The notes: generated by a model not told the origin, from the letters alone. Positions 31,927 through 41,879 are shown, numbered from the stretch's first letter. The stretch is 64,000 nucleotides of DNA from JAOUEA01 sp038249195 (GCA_038249195.1 JBBRWM010000003.1:186001-250000); one strand, 5' to 3'. Made by a program: numbers and translations.

Positions 31927-34269
31927 TCAGCGAACGTCGGGCTCGGGCTCGTCGATCCAGGTCGTCGTCTCCGCGATGCGGCGCGCGACCGCCGCGGGAT
32001 CGAAGGCAACCGGATCCGCCGGCTTGCCGTGACGCTTCGGGTCCGGACCGAGGATCGCGTTGAACAGGATGCGCTGCGTCCCCACCGTTCCGCCGCCGTA
32101 GTTCGGCTCGAACGAGAACACGATAGAGCGGCCGCGCCCGACCGGCTGGTCGGCCACCGCCGTGGTCCCTTGCAGCCAGTGCGTGCTGCGCCGCAGGCCC
32201 GAAACGCGGAACTTCCCACTGCGCTGCGTGGGGAAGCGGACCGGTGAGAACGGCCGCGGAGCGTGCATGGCCGCGGTGTCCACCACGGCCCAGGCGCTCT
32301 TGCCCACGCCGTCGGCGAGCGGGCTGCCGCCGTTCAGGACGACCCTGACCAGGGGGCCGTCCGTGTCGCCCGGGACCGTGTCGTAGCGCGCGTGCGAGAT
32401 CCCCAGGGCATAGGCCAGGCGAGCCGCGCCGTAGCGCCACCCCACGAGCCGGCCTCCGTGATTCACCCAACGCACCAGGGCCCGTTGACCGTGGGGGCCG
32501 AGCTTCCTCAGTCCCTCGTTGATCCCCCCGGCCGGAACCACCATGACGTCGTAGGCCGACAGGCCGCCTACGACGTCCTCGGGGCCGATCTCTCGGTAGG
32601 GGATCCCCCAGGCGCGCTTGAAGAGCCACCGGGTATTGGCGGTCGCCTCATACGCGGTGAAGTCCCGCGACATGTGCAGCATCGCGATGCTGGGGAGCTT
32701 CGCGGGCAGGGCCGGGCCTGCGGGCTCGGCTACCGGAGCAACGAGATCCGCGTGGGGGTGAAGGACGGCCCCCGACATCGCGCCGTCGATGTTGTAGGAC
32801 AGCGGCAGGCTCCACGAGCTGATGCGGTAGGCCTTGTTCGTGGGGTTGAAGGGATCTTCGTTCAGGGCGGCCTGGATGAAGTGCTTCTGCGGCTGCGCCA
32901 TAGGCACCCAGTAAGTCCCCGCAGGGAGGACCTCGCGCCGCGCGCCCTCCGCGTAGGGGCGCAGGTCCGGCACGCCGAGGGGTTTGTTCAGGCGGTAGAC
33001 CTCCACGTGCATCCGCTGCAGCCGTCGGATCAGCATCGCGAGCTCGCGACGACGATGCGGGTCGTCCTTGAAGAAGTAGTGGCGCAACTTCCGCTTCGGC
33101 ACCTCGACCCTCGGCGAGGAATGGGGTTCGTACGTGCGGTTGGGTTCGAGCGCACCGCGCCGGCCCTCGCTCAACGCATCGGCATACGTCCTGTGCAGGT
33201 CGCGCAGCAGCCTGCGGCGGCTCGACGCGGCGGTGCCGAGCATCGACCACATCACCGTGAGGTGCCGCGCGAACCGGCGGTCCAGCGGCGCGCCGTTGTA
33301 GACCTCGATCGTCATCCCAGCCCCGCCGAAGGCCATCACGGAGAACGTGTCCGTGAACCGCGGGGCGAAGAGGTCGTAGCCGTAGCCCCGGTTGAAGAAC
33401 GGCCAGTCCCGTTGGCGAAACTCGCGCGCGAACACGGGCCCGAACAGGTCGTTGATCTGGCGGACCGTCCGCTCGGGTGTCTCGTGGTAGACCGGGTCGT
33501 CGTTGGGCGGGAAGAACGAGCGGTAGTAGCCGAACTCGTGGTGATCGGTGAGCACGAGCGGGGGGTAGGTGCGCATCAGGTCGAGCTTGCCGTCGGTCTC
33601 GGGCTGCGTGCGTACCAAGTAGTCCTGATTCAGGTCGAATGCGAACGCGTTGCGGCGCAGATCGCTCTCGCGGCCGTCCGGATTCTGCGACGGCACGATG
33701 ACGACGACGGCCCGGTCCAGGATGTCCGTGACCCCGCAGTCGTCGCGGTCGGCGAGCTCGTAGAGGAGCTGCAGCGAAGCGTCCGAGCCGCTCTCCTCCC
33801 CACCGTGGATGTTCGCGGCCACCCACAAGAAGGCGGGCGTGCTGGACGCGAGCGCGTCGACGGTCGACTGCGGTGTGCCGGGGTCGCGGATCTTCGCCAC
33901 GTCCTGGCGGATCTGCACGAGCCCCGGAGCGGTCACGTTGCCGGGGTTGCCCACGATCGCGTAGCGGATCGATCGTCCGCGCTGGGAGTGGCCCAGCGTC
34001 CCAACGATCACGCGGTTGCTCGCCGCTCCCACCGCGTCCAGGTACTCGATGATCTCGGCCGAGGTGGTCTCGCGGTTGACGCCGATCTTGAATCCCAGCA
34101 CCGACTGAGGGGTGGGCACGATGCCCCGGAAGTGCGGCGTCGTCCCGAGCGGATCGCACGTGCCGGCCCCCGCTGCGAACGCCTTCGGGAGCGGCAACGC
34201 GGAGACGGCAACCGCGCCTGCCGTGAGCTGCACGAACCGACGCCGACTCAGCGGTGATCCCTCGTTCAA
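31927..34269 (-). CDS. Secreted M14 zinc carboxypeptidase, Tat-dependent
   Basis: A 780-residue exported peptidase. The N-terminus has a twin-arginine motif (SRRRFVQL) and a hydrophobic stretch ending in KAFAAG. The M14 domain has NIHGGEESGSD (zinc His and Glu), the RRNAFAFDLNQD substrate-binding region, TDHHEFGYY (third zinc ligand) and the catalytic Glu in MTIEVYNGAP. The last ~350 residues form an unidentified C-terminal region with a glutamine-amidotransferase-like YDVMVVPAGG. The TTG start follows GGGGAGGGG at good spacing. It probably trims peptides for the importer encoded divergently at 35312-40605. Confidence 0.88.
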   Translation of the reverse strand: MNEGSPLSRRRFVQLTAGAVAVSALPLPKAFAAGAGTCDPLGTTPHFRGIVPTPQSVLGFKIGVNRETTSAEIIEYLDAVGAASNRVIVGTLGHSQRGRSIRYAIVGNPGNVTAPGLVQIRQDVAKIRDPGTPQSTVDALASSTPAFLWVAANIHGGEESGSDASLQLLYELADRDDCGVTDILDRAVVVIVPSQNPDGRESDLRRNAFAFDLNQDYLVRTQPETDGKLDLMRTYPPLVLTDHHEFGYYRSFFPPNDDPVYHETPERTVRQINDLFGPVFAREFRQRDWPFFNRGYGYDLFAPRFTDTFSVMAFGGAGMTIEVYNGAPLDRRFARHLTVMWSMLGTAASSRRRLLRDLHRTYADALSEGRRGALEPNRTYEPHSSPRVEVPKRKLRHYFFKDDPHRRRELAMLIRRLQRMHVEVYRLNKPLGVPDLRPYAEGARREVLPAGTYWVPMAQPQKHFIQAALNEDPFNPTNKAYRISSWSLPLSYNIDGAMSGAVLHPHADLVAPVAEPAGPALPAKLPSIAMLHMSRDFTAYEATANTRWLFKRAWGIPYREIGPEDVVGGLSAYDVMVVPAGGINEGLRKLGPHGQRALVRWVNHGGRLVGWRYGAARLAYALGISHARYDTVPGDTDGPLVRVVLNGGSPLADGVGKSAWAVVDTAAMHAPRPFSPVRFPTQRSGKFRVSGLRRSTHWLQGTTAVADQPVGRGRSIVFSFEPNYGGGTVGTQRILFNAILGPDPKRHGKPADPVAFDPAAVARRIAETTTWIDEPEPDVR

Positions 34270-34491
34270 GGCTGCCCCTCCCCGTAGTTGATGCGCCTAG
34301 GTATCACGGATGGAGCCGGGCGCGCAATGCAGTTGGTGTGCCGACGCTTATCCCGTGTGGGTCCGAACCGCCGGTCGGGCAGGGACGACGGCTCGCTCCG
34401 ACTCGGAACCCGGGCAGTCGGAGGCTGAAGGTGGAACCGCGGCCCGGTAGCTCGTCACCACGGCGCTTCCGCGCGTCGGACCGCGTTCTCC

Positions 34492-35202
34492 ATGAGCGAG
34501 TCCATGACCAGTTTCCACGTGGTCGAGATCGACCGCCACCAGCCCTCGGGCCGCGTCGTAGATCTCCCACGGACGATCCGCGTGAGCCGCAGCACCTGCT
34601 GCTGCTGTTACCACTTCAAAGGAGGGTCGGGCACCGCATCCCGCCTCGTCGCGTACGGGGAGGCCGCGCACGTGATCGGCGTCTTGCTGCAGGCGAATTT
34701 CGGCGCTCGGCGCGAGCTGACGATCGCGAACGTTCCCGTCGGCGCAGCCCTCGCCGGCGACGACCCGATGGAGGCCTACCGGCTTCCGTCGGGCGCTGGA
34801 TCCGTGATCGGGATCGTGGTGACGGACGCGCCGCTCCTGCCCAACCAGTGCGGTGCCTTGGCCCGACGCGTGGCGATCGGGATCGGACGCACCGGCACGT
34901 CCGGATCCCACTTCTCCGGAGATCTCTTCCTCGCGGTCTCGGTAGCGAACCCCGGATCGATCACCCCCGGGTTCCGACTGCTGGGTGCCAGCGAGGAGCC
35001 CGCATACGATCGCCTGAGCTTCGTTCCCTGGGGCGCCATGGATCCATTCTTCGAGGCGGTGGTGAACGCGACCGACGAAGCCGTCGTGAACGCCCTCGTC
35101 GCGAACGAGGACATGATCGGGCATGGCGGCAACCGCTCGCCCGGCCTCCCGCGCGACCGGGTCATGGACCTGCTCCGCGCGCACGGTGCCGTCCCATGGT
35201 GA
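34492..35202 (+). pseudogene. P1 (DmpA/BapA-type, S58) peptidase, 5'-truncated
   Basis: From residue ~38 the chain follows the second half of P1 aminopeptidases: FKGGSGTASR, VLLQANFGARRELTIANVPVG, VTDAPLLPNQ, then FLAVSVANPG and NEDMIGHGGN. The first ~130 residues of the family, including the VGAGTGM region, are absent, and the self-cleavage triplet Asn-Gly-Ser (NGSG in the intact paralogue at 54038-55123) is His-Phe-Ser (HFSGD). The upstream 222 bp (34270-34491) show no lost N-terminus. The reading frame is intact, so expression is possible, but a mature amidase is unlikely. Confidence 0.65.
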
Positions 35203-35311
35203 CGAGCGGCGCCGTCGCCTGCGTTGACACGCTCGGAGGCCGACATCAAGATGCGCCGCATGCGACGGCCGGCGGTGATGCCGGCGCCGGAGCGATCGGA
35301 TCGGAGGGGTC

Positions 35312-36961
35312 ATGAGGGGTCTCGGGGAACGACGCGCCGCCTTGGCGCTGGGGCTCGCGTTCGGGTTGTTCGCCGCGGCCTGCTCGGGGCGGTCGGTCGA
35401 TGATTCAGCGACACCGTCGGGGGGGGCCGGTCAGTCCATCGACCTGGCGACCACCACGCCGGCGGGCACCCAGCCGGTGGACAGCATCGTATGGAGCGTG
35501 TACCGGGAAACCAACTCGCTCGACCCGATCTACGCTTTCGACTATCCCGAGAACACCGTCCTGTCGGTGCTCTGCGAAACCCTCCTGCATCAGGAGCCCG
35601 ACGGTTCGATCACGTCCGGGCTCGCGGATCTCACCTACCCGAACGACACCACGATGGTCTTCACGCTGAAGCCCGGCATCACGTTCTGGGATGGGAAGCC
35701 CATGACGCCGGACGATGTCGCGTACAGCCTCGAGCGCAACACAGACCCCAAGCTCGGCGGCTTCTACGGCGCCACGTTCGACTTCGTGCGGTCGATCAAG
35801 GCTACCGGCCCGAACGAGGTGACGATCGAGCTGAAGCAGCCCGACTACTGGTTGGCGGGCGAGCTCGCGTCGACCCCAGGATGGATCGTCGAGAAGGCGT
35901 TCACGGAGGCCGCGGGGGCGGATTTCGGCTCGGCCGCCGGCGGGATCATGTGCTCGGGCTCCTACAAGCTGGGGACCTGGAAAACCGGCGAGGGCGTCCA
36001 GGTCGTGGCCAACGAGGCCTACTGGAACCGCGACGTGAAGCCCCTGGTCGGGTCCATCCTGTTCAAGGGCACGCCCGATGAAGCCGCGCTGACCTCGGCA
36101 CTTCAGACCGGCGACGTGAACGGTCTGTACTCGTTCTCGCTGTCCACCCTCAACCAGCTCCGCCAAGATCCCAACGTGTCGGTCACCGACGGCGCCGGCT
36201 GGAACTCGGACGCGTTCATCGTGTCGAGCTTCGACGGAGCGCTCGGGGACGTCCGCGTGCGTCAGGCGCTCTCGCTCGCCCTCGATCGCCAGGGGATCAT
36301 CGACACCATCTACAAGGGCGCCGCGCTCATGCCCAAGGCGCTCTCGCCGCCCGGGACCTGGGGCTACGGTCGCGAGGTGTTCCAGTCCGCGTGGGACGCG
36401 CTGCCCGACATGACGCCGAACATCGAGCAGGCGAAGCAGCTCATCCAGGCGGCGGGCGCCGCCGGGAAGACGATCACGCTCGGGATGTCGAGCGAGCTCA
36501 ACAACCTCGCCGTGGAGGCGGGCGCGTACCAGGCGGCGGGCGAGGCGATCGGACTGAAGGTGAAGCTGAAGTCCGTGAGCGCCGCCAACTACATCAACTT
36601 CTTCATCGACGCGAAGGCGCGCTCGGGCATCGACGGGTTCTTCACCACGAACTACGGCGACTACGCCGATCCGGCGGCCCTGTTGGGGACCCTCGTGCTC
36701 CCCACCGGGTCGCAGAACTACTCGGGATACTCCAACCCACAGGTGACGAAGCTGATGAACGAGGCGCGCGCGACCGCCGATGACAACGAGCGAGCGCAGA
36801 AGGTCGCGGACGCTCAGGCGATCATCATGCAGGACCTGCCGTGGATCCCGAACGCGCTGCCCAACTCGGAGATCATCACGAGCGCCAACCTCACCGGAGC
36901 CACGGCGTCGTTCGCGTACATGTTCGCCCCGTGGGCGAACGATCTGGGTGGGAAGAGCTAG
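35312..36961 (+). CDS. Peptide ABC transporter substrate-binding lipoprotein (SBP family 5)
   Basis: The 549-residue product starts with a lipoprotein signal and lipobox LFAAAC (Cys24). It contains the family-5 segments VWSVYRETNSLDPIYAFDYP, FTLKPGITFWDGKPMTPDDV and QALSLALDRQGIIDTIYKG. It would bind di- or oligopeptides outside the membrane and hand them to the permeases encoded downstream. GGAGGGG precedes the ATG. It is the first gene of a five-gene importer operon. Confidence 0.93.
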   Translation: MRGLGERRAALALGLAFGLFAAACSGRSVDDSATPSGGAGQSIDLATTTPAGTQPVDSIVWSVYRETNSLDPIYAFDYPENTVLSVLCETLLHQEPDGSITSGLADLTYPNDTTMVFTLKPGITFWDGKPMTPDDVAYSLERNTDPKLGGFYGATFDFVRSIKATGPNEVTIELKQPDYWLAGELASTPGWIVEKAFTEAAGADFGSAAGGIMCSGSYKLGTWKTGEGVQVVANEAYWNRDVKPLVGSILFKGTPDEAALTSALQTGDVNGLYSFSLSTLNQLRQDPNVSVTDGAGWNSDAFIVSSFDGALGDVRVRQALSLALDRQGIIDTIYKGAALMPKALSPPGTWGYGREVFQSAWDALPDMTPNIEQAKQLIQAAGAAGKTITLGMSSELNNLAVEAGAYQAAGEAIGLKVKLKSVSAANYINFFIDAKARSGIDGFFTTNYGDYADPAALLGTLVLPTGSQNYSGYSNPQVTKLMNEARATADDNERAQKVADAQAIIMQDLPWIPNALPNSEIITSANLTGATASFAYMFAPWANDLGGKS

Positions 36962-36967
36962 CCCTCC

Positions 36968-37921
36968 ATGGGGCGACTGCGCTTCCTCGCGCGACGGCTG
37001 GCGATGCTCTTGGCCACGCTGTTGGTGTCCAGCTTCATCATCTTCAGCGCGCTCTACCTGGCGCCGGGGAACCCCATCGCCGTGCTCTCCGGGGGCAGGA
37101 CCCTGCCCCCCGAGAGCGTCAAGGTCCTGGAGGAGCGCTACCACCTGGATAAGCCCTTCCTCGAGCAGTACGCCATCTGGCTGGGGGGAGCCGTGCACGG
37201 AGACCTCGGCATCTCGATCGCCCTGCGCCAAAACGTCTCGAGCCTCATCGCCGCCCGGATCTGGACCACGGCGGCGCTCGTCCTGTACGCGTCGATCATC
37301 ATCGTGCTGATCGGGGTGGGCATCGGGCTGCTGGCGGGCCTCAGGCCCGGTCTCCTCGATACCTCGGCGGTGGTGGCGACGTCGTTCTCCGCAGCGATTC
37401 CCTCCTTCGTGGCCGCGATCCTGCTGATCTTGCTGTTCTCGGTTCGACTGGGGTGGTTCCCGGTGCTGGGCAACGGCACGGGGCTCTGGGGAACGGCGTA
37501 CCACCTCACCCTGCCCGCGTTCGCGCTCGCGATCTCCGCGTTAGGGATCGTGGCCCGCGTCACCCGAGCGTCCGTGCGAGAAGAGCTCCAACGCGAGCAC
37601 GTGCAGACCGCCGTCAGCCGCGGTATCCCCTACGCGAAGCTCATCCGCCGTCACGTGCTCCGCAACGCCGCCATCCCCATCACGACGATCACCGGCATCA
37701 CCATCGCCTCACTGATCGCCATCGCGGCCGTCGTGGAGCGCGCCTTCGGGCTCAACGGCCTCGGCGCCTACCTCGTGGGCGCGGCGAACTCGAAGGACTT
37801 CGCCGTGGTTCAGGGGATCTCCTTGGTGCTCGTCACCGCGTTCGTGGTGGTGAACGTGATCGTGGACATCCTCTACGCGGTGCTCGACCCCCGAGTATCC
37901 CTGGAGAGCAAGGCCGAATGA
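36968..37921 (+). CDS. Peptide ABC transporter permease, DppB type
   Basis: A 317-residue membrane protein with six predicted helices. The N-terminus (LRFLARRLAMLLATLLVSSF) and YHLDKPFLEQYAIWLGG are typical of DppB/OppB, and the EAA loop that contacts the ATPase is REELQREHVQTAVSRGIPYA. It starts 6 bp after the binding-protein stop, and its TGA overlaps the next ATG (ATGA). Confidence 0.93.
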   Translation: MGRLRFLARRLAMLLATLLVSSFIIFSALYLAPGNPIAVLSGGRTLPPESVKVLEERYHLDKPFLEQYAIWLGGAVHGDLGISIALRQNVSSLIAARIWTTAALVLYASIIIVLIGVGIGLLAGLRPGLLDTSAVVATSFSAAIPSFVAAILLILLFSVRLGWFPVLGNGTGLWGTAYHLTLPAFALAISALGIVARVTRASVREELQREHVQTAVSRGIPYAKLIRRHVLRNAAIPITTITGITIASLIAIAAVVERAFGLNGLGAYLVGAANSKDFAVVQGISLVLVTAFVVVNVIVDILYAVLDPRVSLESKAE

Positions 37922-38784
37922 GCGCCGTCGCCGTGGCGGCGGAGTCCGCGAAACGGCGCGGCTTGATCGCGCTGATCCGCGGGACGGGAGCCGCCGGGAT
38001 CGCCTCCGCGATCGTGATCGCCATCGCGTTGTTCATCGCGATCTTCGGCCCGTTCATCGCCTCCGACGCCAACCTCAGCCGACTGTCCCTTTCCTACGTG
38101 GGTCCCGCGCCCGGCCATCTCCTGGGGTTCGACGGACAGGGGCGCGACGTCATGGCGCGCATCCTGGTGGGCGCGCGGACCTCGATGCTCGGTCCCCTCC
38201 TCGTCGTCGCGATCTGCATGTCCGTGGGAACGGTGCTGGCGATCTCCTCCGCGTGGCGTCGAGGAGCGTACGACACGGTCGTCTCCTCAGGCCTCGACGT
38301 CCTCTTCGCGTTCCCCGCGATCCTCCTGGCGATCCTCGCCGCCACGGTGTTCGGCGCCGGGTTGATCGCCGCCGTGCTGGCGCTCGCGGTCGCCTACACC
38401 CCGTACGTCGCGCGCGTCCTGCGCGGCGCCGCCCTGCGTGAACGCGGCCAGCAGTACGTGGACGCGCTCTCCGTCCAGGGCCTGTCCTCGGTCTCCATCT
38501 GCCTGCGCCACCTGATCCCCAACATGGCGCCGCTGATCGTTGCCCAGGCCACGATCCTCTTCGGTTACGCCATGGTGGACCTCGCCGCGATCTCGTTCCT
38601 CGGGCTCGGGGTTCAGCCGCCCAACCCCGACTGGGGCGTGATGGTCGCCGAGAACCAGTCGGGCCTGATCCAGGGCTACCCGACCTCGGCGCTCGCCGCC
38701 GGCGTCTGCATCGTGATCGTGGTGGTGGCGTTCAACATCCTCGGCGAGCGCCTGTACGAGCAGGCCCAACGGGAGCGCCGATGA
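37918..38784 (+). CDS. Peptide ABC transporter permease, DppC type
   Basis: A 288-residue membrane protein. HLLGFDGQGRDVMARILVGA is the DppC/OppC signature (usually LGTDxxGRDVxSR), and the EAA loop is LRERGQQYVDALSVQGLSSV. LGLGVQPPNPDWG follows near the C-terminus. It overlaps the permease gene before it and the ATPase gene after it by 4 bp each. Confidence 0.94.
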   Translation: MSAVAVAAESAKRRGLIALIRGTGAAGIASAIVIAIALFIAIFGPFIASDANLSRLSLSYVGPAPGHLLGFDGQGRDVMARILVGARTSMLGPLLVVAICMSVGTVLAISSAWRRGAYDTVVSSGLDVLFAFPAILLAILAATVFGAGLIAAVLALAVAYTPYVARVLRGAALRERGQQYVDALSVQGLSSVSICLRHLIPNMAPLIVAQATILFGYAMVDLAAISFLGLGVQPPNPDWGVMVAENQSGLIQGYPTSALAAGVCIVIVVVAFNILGERLYEQAQRERR

Positions 38785-39782
38785 CCGACGATCGACCGCT
38801 CCTAGAGATCGAGGCGTTGACGGTGCAGCTCCCGGTGGAGGGCTCCCCGCGCGCGGTCCTTCGAGACGTGGCGCTCTCCATCCAGCCTGGGGAGGCCCTC
38901 GGGTTGGTGGGCGAGTCCGGCTCGGGCAAGTCCATGACGGCGCGCGCGGTGGACCGGCTGCTCCCAGCGGGGGCCGACGTCGCGGGTTCGATCCGGTTCG
39001 ACGGCAAGGACGTGCTTGCGTTGAAGGGCGCGGACTTCCGCGCCTATCGCGACGACGTGGCGATGATCTTCCAGGACCCGCGCGCGCACATCAACCCGGT
39101 GCGTCGGATCGGCGATTTCATGACCGAGGCCCTGCGAACGAACAGCGGCGTGAGCAGGTCCGAGGCCTCCGGGCTCGCCGTCGCGTTGCTGGAAGACGTG
39201 GGCATCCCCGACGGCGGACGTCGGCTCCACCAGTATCCCCACGAACTCTCCGGCGGCCTCCTCCAACGCGTCATGATCGCGACGGCGCTGCTCACGGAAC
39301 CACGATTGCTCCTTGCCGACGAGCCCACGACGGCGCTCGATGTCACCACCCAGGCTGAGGTCATGGCGATCCTCGACGATCTCCGTCGTGAGTTCGGGCT
39401 GACGCTGTTGTTCATCACGCACGACCTGGAGCTGGCCGCGGCCGTGTGCGACCGTACCGCCGTGATGTACGCGGGCCAGATCGTCGAGATCCGAGCATCG
39501 ACGCTCCTGCACGGCGATCCCCTCCACCCCTACACGGCCGCGCTGGCCGCGGCCCGCCCGGACATCGACGCCACCGCGCACCGTCTCACGGCCATCGCGG
39601 GGCAGCCGCTGTCGGCCTTCGAAGCGCCCGAAGGCGAGTGCGCCTTCGCGCCACGGTGCCCCCACGCTCGGGAGCGGTGCAGGACGGAGGCGCCCGTCCT
39701 GCAGACCATCGACGGGGGCGTCGTGCGCTGCCTGCGCGCCGAGGAGTTGCGGGGTCGATTGGAGGTCGCCGCCCATGGCTGA
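38781..39782 (+). CDS. Peptide ABC transporter ATP-binding protein, DppD type
   Basis: The 333 residues carry Walker A GESGSGKS, Q-loop MIFQDPRAHINP, signature LSGGLLQRV, Walker B LLLADEPTTALD and the H-loop FITHD. The C-terminal oligopeptide-transporter extension has the cysteine-rich CAFAPRCPHARERC, typical of DppD/OppD, which binds an iron-sulfur cluster in some homologues. It overlaps the second ATPase gene by 8 bp. Confidence 0.94.
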   Translation: MTDDRPLLEIEALTVQLPVEGSPRAVLRDVALSIQPGEALGLVGESGSGKSMTARAVDRLLPAGADVAGSIRFDGKDVLALKGADFRAYRDDVAMIFQDPRAHINPVRRIGDFMTEALRTNSGVSRSEASGLAVALLEDVGIPDGGRRLHQYPHELSGGLLQRVMIATALLTEPRLLLADEPTTALDVTTQAEVMAILDDLRREFGLTLLFITHDLELAAAVCDRTAVMYAGQIVEIRASTLLHGDPLHPYTAALAAARPDIDATAHRLTAIAGQPLSAFEAPEGECAFAPRCPHARERCRTEAPVLQTIDGGVVRCLRAEELRGRLEVAAHG

Positions 39783-40605
39783 TCCGCAGCCGATGGGTCC
39801 GGGCGCGGCCGCAGATGCCGGACCGGTGCTCGAGGTGAGGGGTCTCAGCAAGCGGTTCGGGGAGCAGCTGGCCGTCGCCGACGTCACGTTCGCGGTCCCG
39901 CCCTCGGGATCGCTCGCGATCGTCGGTGAGTCGGGGTCGGGGAAGACCACGGTCGCGAAGATGATCGTCGGACTGGAGACGCCGACGGAGGGCGGGATCA
40001 GCGCATGTGGTCGCGATCGGTCGAAGCCGGCGCGCTCCTCCGCGGAGCGCCGGCGTCGCGGCCGCGAGGTGCAGATAGTGTTCCAGGATCCCTACACCAG
40101 CCTCGACCCCCGTCAAACGGTGGCGGCCACCCTGGACGAGATCCTCCGGCTGCACCACGGGTGGCCGGACGAGCGGCGCCAGGAGCGGATCGTCGAGCTC
40201 ACCGAGTTCGTGGGCTTGGACGCACGGCAGACCCGGGCGCTCCCGCGGACGCTCTCCGGAGGCCAGCGGCAACGGGTGGCGATCGCGCGCGCGCTCGCCG
40301 CCGAGCCGCGGGTGCTGATCCTCGACGAGTCCGTGGCTGCGCTCGACGTGTCGATCCAGGCGCAGGTCCTGAACCTCCTGGCCGACATCCGCGACGCCAC
40401 GGAGATCTCCTACGTGCTGATCAGCCACGATCTCGCCGTGGTCCGCCAACTCACCGACGACACTCTCGTCATGTGGCAGGGCCGTGTGGTGGAGCGAGGG
40501 CCCACCGCCCGCGTGCTCGACGACCCTCACGACGACTACACGAAGCGGCTGCGCGCGAGCGTTCCACGGCCCGGCTGGAAGCCACAACGTCAGCAGGCAC
40601 ACTGA
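39775..40605 (+). CDS. Peptide ABC transporter ATP-binding protein, DppF type
   Basis: The 276 residues have Walker A GESGSGKTT, Q-loop IVFQDPYTSLDPRQTV, signature LSGGQRQRVAIARAL, Walker B LILDESVAALDVS and H-loop LISHD. The usual Pro after Asp-Glu in Walker B is Ser (DES), a common DppF variant. The protein is shorter than most DppF (about 320) and lacks the cysteine-rich tail. It is the last gene of the importer operon; no terminator hairpin is visible in 40606-40701. Confidence 0.93.
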   Translation: MADPQPMGPGAAADAGPVLEVRGLSKRFGEQLAVADVTFAVPPSGSLAIVGESGSGKTTVAKMIVGLETPTEGGISACGRDRSKPARSSAERRRRGREVQIVFQDPYTSLDPRQTVAATLDEILRLHHGWPDERRQERIVELTEFVGLDARQTRALPRTLSGGQRQRVAIARALAAEPRVLILDESVAALDVSIQAQVLNLLADIRDATEISYVLISHDLAVVRQLTDDTLVMWQGRVVERGPTARVLDDPHDDYTKRLRASVPRPGWKPQRQQAH

Positions 40606-40701
40606 TCCGCGCATCCCGTAGCGTCATTCCCATAGGCACCGGAAACGAGGCCGCGATCTCGGGAGTGCGGTGGCCACCGGATCCCGTCACCTCCCCGTTC
40701 A

Positions 40702-41160
40702 TCATTGACCGGCGACGGGACGACCAAGGCGCATGTAGATGACGCGCAAGACCCGGCTCGCGACGATCATCGCGACCACGATCGCGGCGATCTCGACGAA
40801 GTGCCCCAATGCGACGTGATCTCCGAACACGAAGTTCACGACCTCCAGGATGAGGAACTTGCTGAAGAAGAGGATCGAGAAGACCGTCAGTGGACCGAGG
40901 ATCTTGAACACGGTCCCCTGCCTGCTCGCGAAGTACGCCGAAACTCGGTGCTCGACGCCGAGCAAGGCGTCCAGCATGAGCTTCAGCAAGATGGCGGTGA
41001 GGATCGAGATGGTGAAGGAATCGATCACCACCTCACGTGCGTGTTCGACGAACAGGTTCAGCACCACGATGTAGACCAGCACGTCGGTCATCCAGGAAGC
41101 GAACCGCTGCTGGGCGGGCGTGACGACGATCTGAGACTGGGACGAGGGCATCGCGCACAT
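40702..41160 (-). CDS. Predicted four-helix membrane protein of unknown function
   Basis: A 152-residue protein with hydrophobic segments at about residues 26-42, 50-65, 88-108 and 120-138, and a charged N-terminus without a signal peptide. LLKLMLDALLGVEHRVSAYF and VFSILFFSKFLILEVVNFVF are the most distinctive stretches. I recognise no named family. It is a single gene between the convergent peptide importer operon and mgsA. A second ATG three codons in is an alternative start. Confidence 0.75.
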   Translation of the reverse strand: MCAMPSSQSQIVVTPAQQRFASWMTDVLVYIVVLNLFVEHAREVVIDSFTISILTAILLKLMLDALLGVEHRVSAYFASRQGTVFKILGPLTVFSILFFSKFLILEVVNFVFGDHVALGHFVEIAAIVVAMIVASRVLRVIYMRLGRPVAGQ

Positions 41161-41330
41161 CCATCGGTTACGGATACGTGAAGCATCACCCTACTGCGTG
41201 GTCATCTGCGCGGCGCCTCGGAACGAGGCGTCCGCCGGGCGCACGTCATACAGCCGTTCAGCACTTCCGTGAGCCCTCGCCGCATCAAGGTATCGCCTCG
41301 TTCCCGGGGCGCGAGGATGCGTTGGGCAGG

Positions 41331-41786
41331 CTAGAGTCCAGCCGCGACCCCGGCTCCTCGCCCCCACCACATCGCCTGTGACAGGGATCGCAGCAGGATC
41401 TCCGCCGACGCGAGGTTCGTCGCCACGGGCACGCCGTGCACGTCGCACACCTTGAGCAGCGCCTGGATGTCCGGCTCGTGCGGGTGCGCCGCCAGCGGGT
41501 CCCTCAGGAACACCACGGCGTCGACGTCGCCCGACACGATCCGCGCACCGATCTCCAGGTCACCGCCCATCGGCCCGCTGTGTACGCGTTCGACCTCCAG
41601 GTCGAGTTCCCGCGCCAGGATCGAGCCGGTGTGCCCGGTCGCGATGAGACGCAGGTTCGCCAACGCGGCGCGGTAGCGCCGAGCCAGCCGCAGGAGGTCG
41701 TCCTTCTTCTCGTCGTGCGCCACGAGGGCCAGAACGGCCCCGCCGGACGCGTCGTCTCGCTGCGGGATGCCCATCGAAGAAGCCAT
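41331..41786 (-). CDS. mgsA: Methylglyoxal synthase
   Basis: Converts dihydroxyacetone phosphate to methylglyoxal and phosphate, bypassing lower glycolysis when phosphate is scarce. The 151 residues have ALVAHDEKKDDL (phosphate loop), ATGHTG (usually GTTG), HSGPMGGDLEIGARI with the catalytic Asp, and DPLAAHPHEPDIQALLKVCD. The start at 41786 is supported by TAGCCT 6 nt upstream. Confidence 0.94.
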   Translation of the reverse strand: MASSMGIPQRDDASGGAVLALVAHDEKKDDLLRLARRYRAALANLRLIATGHTGSILARELDLEVERVHSGPMGGDLEIGARIVSGDVDAVVFLRDPLAAHPHEPDIQALLKVCDVHGVPVATNLASAEILLRSLSQAMWWGRGAGVAAGL

Positions 41787-41792
41787 GCATCG

Positions 41793-41798
41793 AGGCTA
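41793..41798 (-). promoter_or_regulatory. -10 box (TAGCCT), leaderless mgsA
   Basis: TAGCCT ends 6 nt before the ATG at 41786. Confidence 0.45.
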
Positions 41799-41879
41799 CG
41801 AGGCACGCGCCCTCCTGGGCTCGTTCGCAGGTTACGGTCTGGTGAAGCTTCTGTGGCGACGCACGCGAGACCATGGACC

